This document shows positions 1 to 6,571 of a stretch of 21,942 nt of DNA, piece by piece. Origin of the DNA: a virus. Both the position numbers and the translations under genes were made by a program. Position 1 is the first letter of the stretch. Every line of letters starts with the position of its first letter. The DNA is taken from IMG/VR virus record IMGVR_UViG_3300009163_002696, positions 1-21,942 of that record; one strand, 5' to 3'. The notes below the pieces were generated by a model that searched no databases, was not told the DNA's origin, and worked only from the letters and a program-made list of their open reading frames with translations.

Positions 1-44
1 CAGCGCTCGCTCAGGCAAACGCTATACAAGGCACTGTTTTAGTT

Positions 45-79
45 TGTGACACTCCGCTTTTTGACACTGTGCGCTTTAT
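45..79 (+). promoter_or_regulatory. Direct repeat with TTGACA ahead of the small terminase
   Basis: Two adjacent near-copies, TGACACTCCGCTTT (47-60) and TGACACTGTGCGCTTT (62-77), fill the leader just before the first gene. The second begins with TTGACA at 61-66. From there it is 13 nt to the GTG at 80, the same spacing seen at five other genes in the window. No -10 box fits behind this TTGACA, so it is not an ordinary sigma-70 promoter. The duplication could be an operator, but that is inference. Positions 1-44 show nothing recognisable. Confidence 0.4.
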
Positions 80-946
80 GTGCCCGCCGACGCTGAATTT
101 GAGCTGAAAGCCCCCGCAGTGCCTCAAAGCGCTTCGGGGCCGCGCTATGTGCGAGCTGCGCACGACTACCAGCACATCGGCATCGGGCGGCGCACCTTCT
201 TTCGCTGGAAAGACTACGGGCTCGCGCACGATGACTGGCCACCCTTCGATGATCCCGCGCAACTCGAAGCCTGGTATCTCCGCATGCGCGAGCTTGGTGC
301 CTTCAAGCACCAGTTCCCCTCCGACGTTCGCGAGGCCATCGCGGTGCATCTCGCTGGCAATCCGCCACCCTCCGCACGGTCGCCAGCGTCCAACGCTGCC
401 GCGCCGCCCTCGCCACCGCCCGCGCCATTCGGCTTAAGCTCGCCGCCTCCCGCTGTTCCCGATGAATTTCAGGGCCTTGAGCACGAACTCCACGAAAAAC
501 GCTCCCGCGTCGTCGCTCTCCGTCAAGCCCGTGACGCTGCCTATGCCTCCGGCAACCGCCCCGAGGGCGATCTCCAGGACGCCCGCTACAATGACGCCTA
601 CTCCGAGCTCACCATCGCCGAAAAGCGCACCCTGGAAGTCCTCGAAAAACGCAAGCTCCTCATCTCACGCTCCGGCATCGAGCAGGATCTCGCCCCGCGC
701 ATCACCGGCATCGTCGTCGGTGGCATGCACTTCCTCGACCGCATCGAGCCCCAGCTCGACGCCATCGTCGATCCCGCCGAGCGCCGCGCAAAGCGCCGCG
801 CCCTCTGGATCGAGCACTGCCAACCGCTCATGCAGGGAAAATTCGTCCCCGACTTCATCCGCCTCGCCCCCGTCCAGCTCTGGCAGGAATGCGCCGCCTG
901 GCTCCAAGCCAAAGCCCCGCCAACGCTCACCCTCGACGCAGCATGA
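80..946 (+). CDS. Putative terminase small subunit
   Basis: This 288-residue protein probably recognises phage DNA and hands it to the large terminase. The N-terminal part (about residues 30-47, with GRRTFFRWKDYG) looks like a helix-turn-helix of the kind found in small terminases. A Pro/Ala/Ser-rich linker follows (about 95-125). A charged helical, probably coiled-coil segment comes next (about 130-190, starting near the EFQGLEHELHEKRSR stretch), and would suit oligomer formation. The start is GTG at 80. An in-frame stop lies at 62-64, no ATG is available nearby, and GTG 80 sits exactly 13 nt after TTGACA as at other genes. Its stop overlaps the next start as ATGA (943-946), which indicates translational coupling to the large terminase. 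The call rests on position and the HTH-plus-coil layout. I do not recognise a specific family. Confidence 0.6.
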   Translation: MPADAEFELKAPAVPQSASGPRYVRAAHDYQHIGIGRRTFFRWKDYGLAHDDWPPFDDPAQLEAWYLRMRELGAFKHQFPSDVREAIAVHLAGNPPPSARSPASNAAAPPSPPPAPFGLSSPPPAVPDEFQGLEHELHEKRSRVVALRQARDAAYASGNRPEGDLQDARYNDAYSELTIAEKRTLEVLEKRKLLISRSGIEQDLAPRITGIVVGGMHFLDRIEPQLDAIVDPAERRAKRRALWIEHCQPLMQGKFVPDFIRLAPVQLWQECAAWLQAKAPPTLTLDAA

Positions 947-3162
947 TCGCCGCTGCCCCCTCTCCCAGTCTCCCCGTCTCCGAGTCTCCCCGTCTCTCAG
1001 CCGTCCCCGCCTCCTACCTCCGCACCACCCCGCTCCGCTCCTACCTCGACCGCGAACGCACCGAGGTCTCCGCGTTTCTCGATCAAATCTTTGCCACGCA
1101 CTCCCGCATTGAGATCCCGCCGCCCATTCTCGAATGGGTCCGGCAAAACGTCATGTTGGAGGCCAGCGAGTCGAAGCAATTCCCCGGCTACTACGACCCG
1201 AATCTCTCCCCCATCTGCACCATCCTCTTCGACTTCATCCAGTCCGACCACTGGCGCGAGTTCATCTGCGTGAAGCCCTCCCAAATCGGCATGACGCTCG
1301 CCTTCCTCGGCGCTTTGATGCACAAGATCAAATTCGCCCCGCGTGACGTCGCTATGGTCATCAACAACCGCGAAGAAATCCAGCGCATCGGCATCAATCG
1401 CCTCAAGCCCATGATCCACGCCTGTCAGGCCATCCGCCAGCGCATCCCGGCGGACAAAGACAAACTCCAAAACATGACGCTCTACCTCATCGGCCTCACC
1501 ATCTACCTCCTCGGTGGCAATTCCGTCGGCGGTCTCGCCAACAAATCGCTCGACTGGTGCGAGATCGACGAGTGCGACGAGACCCCCGAGGAGCTGCGCG
1601 GCGGAGAATCCACCGTCGTCGATCTCGCCCGTGATCGACTCAAGCGCCAGGACGGCTCCAAGCTCTTCGTCATCAGCAAGCCCCGCAACGAAGACGACAT
1701 CATTTACCCCGAGTTTCTGCACGGCTCCCGCCACAAGGTCTTCGTCCCCTGCCCCCATTGCCACGGCGACACCCTCCCGCCGCAGGCCAGCGACGACTCC
1801 GCCCGCCTCTTCGATCATTTGCCGCAGCCGCTCCCTCCTGGCTACCAGATCCTCGTGCGCTCCGGCCTCCGCTATCAGCACTGCCGTCGCGAAAACTCCC
1901 GCCAGTGGGATCTCCAGCGCATGCTCACCGACACGCACTACGAATGCCTCTGGTGCAAAGGCAAAATCGAGGAAAAGCACAAAGCCTGGATGCTCCGCCA
2001 TCGCCTCTACTTCCCCACCAATACCCCCGACGGCGCTCTTCAAGACGACTGCACCACCTTCCGCACCGATCGCGATCCCACCGAGACCGATCCCGACGCC
2101 GGCCATCCGCAGCCCGTCCCGCGCAAGCTCTCCTTCCAGTGCTCCGACTTCTACGCGCTCCCGCATCAGCCCGACTCCACCTTCGGCCACCTCGCCGTCG
2201 AGATTGTCACTGCCACGAATCTCTCCAAGCAGCGCAAATTCCGCCGCTCCCGCGAAGGCCTCCCCGTCCAGCGCCAGACCAGCGACAACGCACGCACCCT
2301 CGCGCAGATCCTCGCCATGCAGGGCATCCACGCACGCGGTCACTGCTCCCGCGTCCCCCGCATCGTCATCATGGGCGTGGACACGCAGCATTACGGTCGC
2401 AAATGGGTCAAAGCCGCCTTCTACGACGACGACAGCTCCGAGATCATCGACTACGGCATCGTCTTCAAAGGCTTCGACGCCCTTGTCGATGAAGCCCTCA
2501 AGCCCGTCCTCGTCGATGACTGGGCCGACACCCCCGAAGACGAGCGCATCAACCCCGTCGTCCAGATCGGACTCATCGACGAAGGCGACGGCGCTTTCAC
2601 GAAACGCGTTCTCGCCTTCTGCGCTTCGCCTGGGGCACGTCGTCTCTTCTGGCCCGCCAAAGGTCGCGGCGGCTCCCAAACCGCCAGCATGCCCGACCTC
2701 GTCACCAAGCAGGCAAAAAACATCTACGACCGCCAAAGCCTCCCCCGCTACCTCTTCAACTCCGACGCCTTCCATGAGGAGCTTTACGACGAGCGCATCG
2801 CCCGCGCCGCCGAGATCGCCACCGCCCTCGCCAATCATCTCACCCCGCCCGTCGGCCAGCTCCGCTTCTTCAAAAACCCTGACACCGATCTCTGCCTCGA
2901 ATTCACCTCCAAACGGCGCTGGACCGAAGAAGATGAAAAAGCCCGCGCCACCGCCAAGAAAAAGCCCAACACCAGCGGCCGCCGCCAAAAGCTCCTCAAA
3001 GTCGGCGACTGGTTCCGCGACGGCGGCCCCGAAGACTTCGCCGACGCCTTCATCGAATGCCTCGCCGCCTGGTATAAAGTCAAACCCCGCACCGATCAAA
3101 GTGCAACCGATGAGGATGATGACTCTCAGGCGAACGCAAAGCTCTGCGACCCTGCGCCATGA
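943..3162 (+). CDS. Phage terminase large subunit, GpA family
   Basis: This 739-residue ATP-driven DNA packaging motor and nuclease is of the lambda gpA type. The ATPase domain shows the unusual Walker A of this family, KPSQIGMT (residues 111-118), and a Walker B-like WCEIDECDE (205-213). Two CxxC pairs, CPHC (about 270-273) and CLWC (335-338), form the zinc-ribbon insertion common in GpA proteins. The RNase H-like nuclease begins at GVDTQ (Asp about 480). It continues with GLIDEG and ends with DFADAFIECLAAWYK, giving the expected acidic residues. The start is ATG 943 in the ATGA overlap with the small terminase; an upstream in-frame ATG at 889 is less likely. Residues about 7-20 (Ser/Pro/Val/Leu) are encoded by a dispersed AGTCTCC-type repeat, so the N-terminal tail looks repeat-derived. 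The length is normal for the family. Confidence 0.93.
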   Translation: MIAAAPSPSLPVSESPRLSAVPASYLRTTPLRSYLDRERTEVSAFLDQIFATHSRIEIPPPILEWVRQNVMLEASESKQFPGYYDPNLSPICTILFDFIQSDHWREFICVKPSQIGMTLAFLGALMHKIKFAPRDVAMVINNREEIQRIGINRLKPMIHACQAIRQRIPADKDKLQNMTLYLIGLTIYLLGGNSVGGLANKSLDWCEIDECDETPEELRGGESTVVDLARDRLKRQDGSKLFVISKPRNEDDIIYPEFLHGSRHKVFVPCPHCHGDTLPPQASDDSARLFDHLPQPLPPGYQILVRSGLRYQHCRRENSRQWDLQRMLTDTHYECLWCKGKIEEKHKAWMLRHRLYFPTNTPDGALQDDCTTFRTDRDPTETDPDAGHPQPVPRKLSFQCSDFYALPHQPDSTFGHLAVEIVTATNLSKQRKFRRSREGLPVQRQTSDNARTLAQILAMQGIHARGHCSRVPRIVIMGVDTQHYGRKWVKAAFYDDDSSEIIDYGIVFKGFDALVDEALKPVLVDDWADTPEDERINPVVQIGLIDEGDGAFTKRVLAFCASPGARRLFWPAKGRGGSQTASMPDLVTKQAKNIYDRQSLPRYLFNSDAFHEELYDERIARAAEIATALANHLTPPVGQLRFFKNPDTDLCLEFTSKRRWTEEDEKARATAKKKPNTSGRRQKLLKVGDWFRDGGPEDFADAFIECLAAWYKVKPRTDQSATDEDDDSQANAKLCDPAP
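961..999 (+). repeat. AGTCTCC/CCGTCTC-type dispersed repeat inside terminase start
   Basis: Here a pyrimidine-rich run of near-heptamers (agtctcc, ccgtctc, cgagtctcc) codes for the first residues of the large terminase. Related runs occur at 10587-10627, 12618-12650 and 16155-16200. It lies just after the start codon, before the conserved protein begins. Confidence 0.6.
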
Positions 3163-3209
3163 ACGCCACGACTTCACCGAGCGCGAACCCGCAGGGTTCG
3201 CAGCAGCGC

Positions 3210-3446
3210 ATGGTTAGCCGCCGGTCATTCGAGGACTGGATTGGAGGCCCGCCATACGAGCGCGACCTGTATCGCTGGCCGATGGACGAAACAAAGCACG
3301 CATGGCCCGGCCAATACAAAGACATCGCCGTGCAACTCGCATGGGAGGCGTGGTGCGAGGCGGCTAACGCAGAAGTCAGCGACGTGTGCCCGCCGATGGC
3401 GTCCGAAACAGAGAAACCGCAAACGGGCACACGTTCGCTGCACTGA
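3210..3446 (+). CDS. Small phage-type hypothetical protein (cassette ORF 1)
   Basis: This 78-residue soluble protein begins MVSRRSFEDWIGGPP and contains WPGQYKDIAVQLAWEAW. That FE-W ... PPYE ... AWPGQY ... LAWEAW pattern is familiar from small uncharacterised phage and plasmid proteins; no function is known to me. A longer in-frame start exists at ATG 3159, overlapping the large terminase stop as ATGA. I prefer ATG 3210 because the family-like part starts there and 3163-3209 holds a GCGAACCC/GGGTTCGC hairpin (3183-3201). The last residues (after about 51) and the stop are encoded by the attC-like site 3362-3456. The GTTAGCC core at 3213 follows the ATG directly. Base composition is less GC-rich than the terminase, in keeping with acquired DNA. 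Confidence 0.6.
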   Translation: MVSRRSFEDWIGGPPYERDLYRWPMDETKHAWPGQYKDIAVQLAWEAWCEAANAEVSDVCPPMASETEKPQTGTRSLH

Positions 3447-3456
3447 CTGGTTAGGC
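3362..3456 (+). other. attC-like folded recombination site 1
   Basis: The outer cores are GGCTAAC (3362-3368) and GTTAGGC (3450-3456), matching or nearly matching the integron consensus RYYYAAC ... GTTRRRY. Between them the arms 3375-3392 and 3424-3443 are inverted repeats that pair over 18 bases. They differ only by two extra bases in the 3' arm, a T and, 5 nt on, a C. The loop is about 31 nt. The ends also match the cassette rule: GGCGGCTAAC here is the exact reverse complement of GTTAGCCGCC at 3213-3222, the proposed start of the same cassette. Confidence 0.7.
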
Positions 3457-3462
3457 GCGATT

Positions 3463-3687
3463 ATGACAATCTCGAACATCATCCAACTCTCGGAAATCAT
3501 CCACCTGATACAAGGGGAAGCGCCGTGGAGTGTCGCAACGCAATCGTGGCCGGAACACTGGTCAGAACCCACGCACTCGCTGCAATGGTATATCGACGCC
3601 AACTGGCTCATCCGAAGCGGTGCGTTGATTTACGACCCGCGCCAAGCGCCTAACGGGGAGCTATGCAGCGGCGCAAACAACCAATGA
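3463..3687 (+). CDS. Hypothetical protein (cassette ORF 2)
   Basis: This 74-residue protein starts MTISNIIQLSEIIHL. It has no signal peptide, membrane segment or motif that I recognise; the middle is rich in Trp and His (PWSVATQSWPEHWSE). The ATG lies 7 nt after the GTTAGGC core of attC-like site 1, a normal distance for the first gene of an integron cassette. The stop lies within attC-like site 2. The real reading frame could extend upstream in the same phase, but no start is better placed. The function is unknown. Its position between two matched folded sites is the main reason to treat it as a real cassette gene. Confidence 0.5.
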   Translation: MTISNIIQLSEIIHLIQGEAPWSVATQSWPEHWSEPTHSLQWYIDANWLIRSGALIYDPRQAPNGELCSGANNQ

Positions 3688-3754
3688 CTATCGCATCGCC
3701 AACACACTTTTAAGCACCAGAAACCTCGCCGTCTGCATCAGCGATTGGTTCTCT
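3648..3754 (+). other. attC-like folded recombination site 2
   Basis: The cores are GCCTAAC (3648-3654) and a degenerate GTTCTCT (3748-3754). Arms at 3659-3673 and 3727-3742 pair as agct-atgcag-cggcg against its complement. Again there are exactly two extra bases in the 3' arm (T, then C six nt on). The loop is about 53 nt. GCGCCTAAC (3646-3654) is the exact complement of GTTAGGCGC at the start of this cassette (3450-3458), as expected for a gene cassette end. Confidence 0.65.
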
Positions 3755-3809
3755 GCCGGTCTTTTATCAAGACTCACTCTGCACAATCATCAACGCCGAT
3801 GCCCGCGAA

Positions 3810-4463
3810 GTGATGCACAAAATCCCGCGTGGACTCGTGGTGACTGACCCACCCTACAATGTCGGCTACCACTACGACGGCTACGATGACAAGATGGACA
3901 CGGACGAATATCAAACGATGCTCCGCGAAACCTGCCCGCTGCCGTGCGTCGTAATCCACTACGCCGAGGACTTGTGCGCGCTCGCGTGGACGCTCGAAGA
4001 AATCCCGGTGAAGATGGTCGCGTGGGTCTATCCGTCAAACACCGCTCGCCAGTGGCGCGGCATCGGATGGTGGGGCTGCAAAACTGACTTCACGAAGGAC
4101 GGTCAAGCCTACAAAAATCCGACCGACAAACGCATCGCGGGACGCATCGCCGCCGGAAAGCAATGCCGCCTGTATGACTGGTGGGAAGTGAATCAGGTCA
4201 AAAATGTCGGCGAGCAAAAGACGGAGCATCCGTGCCAGATACCCGAAGAAATCATGCGGCGAATCCTGAAAGTCACGGACTGCAAACTCGTGATAGACCC
4301 CTACGCGGGATCCGGCACGACGCTGGTGGCCGCAAAACGTCTCGGCATCCGAAGTATCGGAATCGAGCGCAACCCGAAATACTGTGAAATCTCCGCCCGC
4401 CGAGTCGCGCAAGAAATGCCGATGGTCGAGGCAGAGAACAAAGAGATCAGCGACAACGGCTAG
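3810..4463 (+). CDS. DNA methyltransferase, beta-type adenine (N6) class
   Basis: This S-adenosylmethionine-dependent DNA methyltransferase probably protects phage DNA from host restriction. The catalytic motif IV TDPPYN is at residues 12-17 counted from GTG 3810. The SAM-binding motif I DPYAGSGTT is near the C-terminus (163-171), preceded by HPCQIP (140-145), a variant of the usual HPTQKP. Motif IV before motif I marks the beta class. Target specificity cannot be read. The frame is open upstream to 3714, and from CTG 3753 it encodes LPVFYQDSLCTIINADAREV, which resembles the normal N-terminus of such enzymes. The 3810 start therefore probably drops about 19 real residues. No ATG, GTG or TTG exists there, so the true start is a rare codon or was lost at the cassette junction (3749). 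The stop codon lies in the loop of attC-like site 3. Codon use is less GC-biased than that of neighbouring phage genes. Confidence 0.9.
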   Translation: MMHKIPRGLVVTDPPYNVGYHYDGYDDKMDTDEYQTMLRETCPLPCVVIHYAEDLCALAWTLEEIPVKMVAWVYPSNTARQWRGIGWWGCKTDFTKDGQAYKNPTDKRIAGRIAAGKQCRLYDWWEVNQVKNVGEQKTEHPCQIPEEIMRRILKVTDCKLVIDPYAGSGTTLVAAKRLGIRSIGIERNPKYCEISARRVAQEMPMVEAENKEISDNG

Positions 4464-4492
4464 TCCGTTGTTCGCTGCATCGGACGTTCGCC
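4433..4492 (+). other. attC-like folded recombination site 3
   Basis: The arms are 4445-4459 and 4465-4481, with a 5-nt loop that contains the methyltransferase stop TAG. They pair as gat-cagcg-acaacgg against its complement, with an extra T and, 5 nt on, an extra C in the 3' arm, exactly as at sites 1 and 2. The outer cores are degenerate (AGAGAAC and GTTCGCC). However, GGCAGAGAAC (4430-4439) is the perfect complement of GTTCTCTGCC (3748-3757), the other end of the methyltransferase cassette. Confidence 0.65.
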
Positions 4493-4520
4493 GCCGAATT
4501 GACATCCGCCGCCATCACAC

Positions 4521-4823
4521 ATGGCGGACACCTCACATCGCAATCGCTGGCTCCTGAACGCCGAAGACGCCTGCGGCGTCGATCAGACCGCCGCGCAGAT
4601 CATCTGGCTCCGCGCCAAACGCGCCGAATACGCCACCCTCGTCGATGCGGGCGACTGGGAAACCCAAAGCGCCAGCGGCGAAGCCGGTTCCTCCAGCTCA
4701 CGTCGCGGCGTGTCCGACCAGGCCAATCACGACGCCATCATGGCCGCGCTGCGCTACCTCGGAGCCACCGACATCGGCGGCGGCGGCATCCTCACGCCTC
4801 AATTCAGCGGCATCCTCACCTAA
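4521..4823 (+). CDS. Small protein in head-tail joining (gpW) position
   Basis: This 100-residue soluble protein lies directly before the portal gene. Lambda places gpW, a head-completion protein, in the same spot between terminase and portal. I do not see clear gpW sequence features, so the assignment is positional only. The N-terminal half (about 10-45) is predicted helical (AEDACGVDQTAAQIIWLRAKRAEYATL). It is followed by a Ser/Gly-rich link and a Gly-rich end (GGGGILTPQFSGILT). ATG 4521 is 16 nt downstream of TTGACA (4499-4504). Its stop overlaps the portal start as TAATG (4821-4825), so it is translationally coupled to portal. Confidence 0.65.
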   Translation: MADTSHRNRWLLNAEDACGVDQTAAQIIWLRAKRAEYATLVDAGDWETQSASGEAGSSSSRRGVSDQANHDAIMAALRYLGATDIGGGGILTPQFSGILT

Positions 4824-6445
4824 TGAACGCTTTCACCCGTCTACGCGCCGCCGTCGCCGCCTTCCGCGCCCCGGTAAACACCGCTGGCCTCACCTCTGAC
4901 GCGAACACGCCCCAAATCACGCCCTGGGGCACCGGCGCAGGTCGCGGGAGCGATCCCACCATGCCCGTCCGCAGCTTGCAGGACATGCGCCCCGTCGAGC
5001 GCCGCACCTCCATCACGCGATCCCGTTTCATCGCCAATCGCCTCGGCCTCGGACGTGCCATGATCGAAGGCTCCACCCGCTACGCCATCAACGAAGGCAT
5101 CATCGGCTTCGCTTCCACGGGCGACAAAGAATTCGACGACTCCTGCAATCGCGTGTGCGATGAAATCTTCGAGGGCACCGAGGAAAAGTCCTGCGATGTC
5201 GCGGGCAATTTGAACTGGTATGAGCAGCAGGAAGTCATTTGCCCCGCCATGATGACCGACGGCGACTGCGGCATCGCCAAAGTCCTCACTCGCGATGCCA
5301 ATGGCCGCATCCCCATCACCTCACGTCCGCAGTTCCAGCTCTTCGCCACCGAGCAGATCAGCGACGGCTCCGCCTACGCCTTCCCCGCCATGAACGCCAC
5401 CGGCCCGCAGTGGCGTGAAGGCGTGCTTCGCGATGAATATGGCCGCGTCCTCAAATACCGCGTCGAGCAGGAGACCGCCCCCGGCTATCCCACCTCACCG
5501 CTCGGCTGGCGCAACAACGCCTTCACCGAATTCGACGCCCGCGACTTCATGCTCGTCCTCGATCCCAAGCGCATCGGCCTCGGTCGCGGCATCCCGTGGA
5601 CACATCACGCGCAAGAGTCATCCATCACGATGATGGACCTCAAAAAACTCGAAGAATCCGCCGCCTACCTCAACGCCTTCTTCGGTGCCGTCATCACCAC
5701 GCCCGACGGTGAAGTCCCCGAAGGCTTCGAGGCCGAAGTCTTCAAGAATCGCAACACCAAAACCACCCAGAAACGCAGCAGCGGCGAAGCCGAAACTGAA
5801 GTGATGCGCAAATACGCCAACTTCATGGGCGGCGCACTCATCCCCGTCCTCAAAGAAGGCGAGAAGCTCGAAATGGTCAAAAGCGAGCGCCCTTCCCTCA
5901 CCTTCACCGGCTTCATGGACTGGCTCGTCAACGACATCGCCTGGGGCTTCGGCATCCCGCCCTCGTATGTGTGGGCCATCGCCGGTCGCAGCGGTCCTGA
6001 GACCCGCATGACACTTCAGCAGGCGCAGTGGTTCTTCAAATTCATCATGCGCCGCATGATCGCCCGCTTCTGCAAGCCCTCCCGCGACTTCGTCATCAAG
6101 TGGGGCCTGCTCACCGGCCGCATCAACAACGGCCGCCCGCCGCGCAACGGTGCCTCCCCCTTCCTCTGCCGCTGGCGCGGTCCGCGCAACATCACCATCG
6201 ACGAACGTTATTTCTTCAAGACCTGGCTTGATCGGCTCGACAAAGGACTCGGCACCGAAGAGGAATTCTACGCCGAACTCGGCCTCGAAGCCTCCGACAT
6301 CCGCCGCACTCGCGTCGATGAAGTCGCTGACTGGCTCGAACTCTGCAAAAAGAGCGGCGTCCCCTACGAGCTCGTTCGCGCTTCCACTCCCGGCAGCACC
6401 CCCGGCGTCACCGCTCAAGAATTGGCCGACGCGATGCAGAACTAG
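4823..6445 (+). CDS. Phage portal protein, lambda family
   Basis: This 540-residue protein should form the dodecameric ring at the head vertex through which DNA enters and leaves, and to which terminase docks. The sequence fits the lambda gpB-type portals. There is an N-terminal TPW-like segment (ITPWGTG) and a conserved RSRFIANRLGLGRAMIEGS region. Central strands include FQLFATEQISDG. A C-terminal core carries SLTFTGFMDWLVNDIAWGFGIPPSYVW and SGPETRMTLQQAQWFFKFIMRRM, the usual signature helices near the end. The start at ATG 4823 is fixed by the TAATG junction; the open frame extends upstream, but that part is out of phase with the coding gene before it. A perfect palindrome and a GC-rich hairpin follow the stop. 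Confidence 0.9.
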   Translation: MNAFTRLRAAVAAFRAPVNTAGLTSDANTPQITPWGTGAGRGSDPTMPVRSLQDMRPVERRTSITRSRFIANRLGLGRAMIEGSTRYAINEGIIGFASTGDKEFDDSCNRVCDEIFEGTEEKSCDVAGNLNWYEQQEVICPAMMTDGDCGIAKVLTRDANGRIPITSRPQFQLFATEQISDGSAYAFPAMNATGPQWREGVLRDEYGRVLKYRVEQETAPGYPTSPLGWRNNAFTEFDARDFMLVLDPKRIGLGRGIPWTHHAQESSITMMDLKKLEESAAYLNAFFGAVITTPDGEVPEGFEAEVFKNRNTKTTQKRSSGEAETEVMRKYANFMGGALIPVLKEGEKLEMVKSERPSLTFTGFMDWLVNDIAWGFGIPPSYVWAIAGRSGPETRMTLQQAQWFFKFIMRRMIARFCKPSRDFVIKWGLLTGRINNGRPPRNGASPFLCRWRGPRNITIDERYFFKTWLDRLDKGLGTEEEFYAELGLEASDIRRTRVDEVADWLELCKKSGVPYELVRASTPGSTPGVTAQELADAMQN

Positions 6446-6507
6446 GTCACGGAATTCCGTGACCTCGCCGCGTGAACAATGGGCGCGGATTTCCGCGCCC
6501 ATTCTAA
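6446..6507 (+). terminator. Palindrome and GC-rich hairpin after portal
   Basis: Starting at the base after the portal stop is an 18-bp perfect palindrome (6446-6463, GTCACGGAATTCCGTGAC). It is followed by an 11-bp GC-rich stem, 6479-6489 with 6492-6502, closed by two T. Only TCTAAA follows, so a rho-independent terminator would be weak. The palindrome could equally be a protein-binding site or an RNA processing hairpin. Confidence 0.4.
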
Positions 6508-6509
6508 AC

Positions 6510-6558
6510 ACCTCCGTTCCCTCCGTTTTCTCCTGTAAAAAATCCGGGCAGATTGACA
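6510..6558 (+). promoter_or_regulatory. Composite repeat leader with TTGACA, upstream of head protease
   Basis: The repeat CTCCGTTCCCTCCGTT plus CTCCTGT is followed by AAAAAATCCGGGC and TTGACA (6553-6558). TTGACA is 13 nt before ATG 6572. The same composite order recurs at 9004-9056, 13205-13252 and 14319-14365. Confidence 0.55.
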
Positions 6559-6571
6559 CACCGCGCAGACC

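Noticed and set aside
997-3177. Long antisense reading frame (726 residues) opposite the large terminase
   Set aside because: It is the mirror of a GC-biased codon pattern. It is Gly/Glu/Ala/Val-rich without motifs, while the + strand shows all terminase motifs. The same holds for the 707-residue antisense frame at 5618-7741.
3183-3201. GCGAACCC/GGGTTCGC hairpin as a fourth complete attC site
   Set aside because: The 8-bp stem is real and a GTTAGCC core follows, but no matching 5' arm with the two extra bases could be aligned. It is more likely the insertion target or a half site.
1514-3217. Long Ser/Pro/Thr-rich + strand frame (567 residues) in another phase of the terminase
   Set aside because: It has simple composition typical of a shifted GC-rich gene and no motifs. 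The terminase frame explains the region.
4448-4477. Hairpin at the end of the methyltransferase as a rho-independent terminator
   Set aside because: It has no T-run. Its bulge pattern equals that of the other two attC-like sites, and its outer cores pair with the other end of the cassette.
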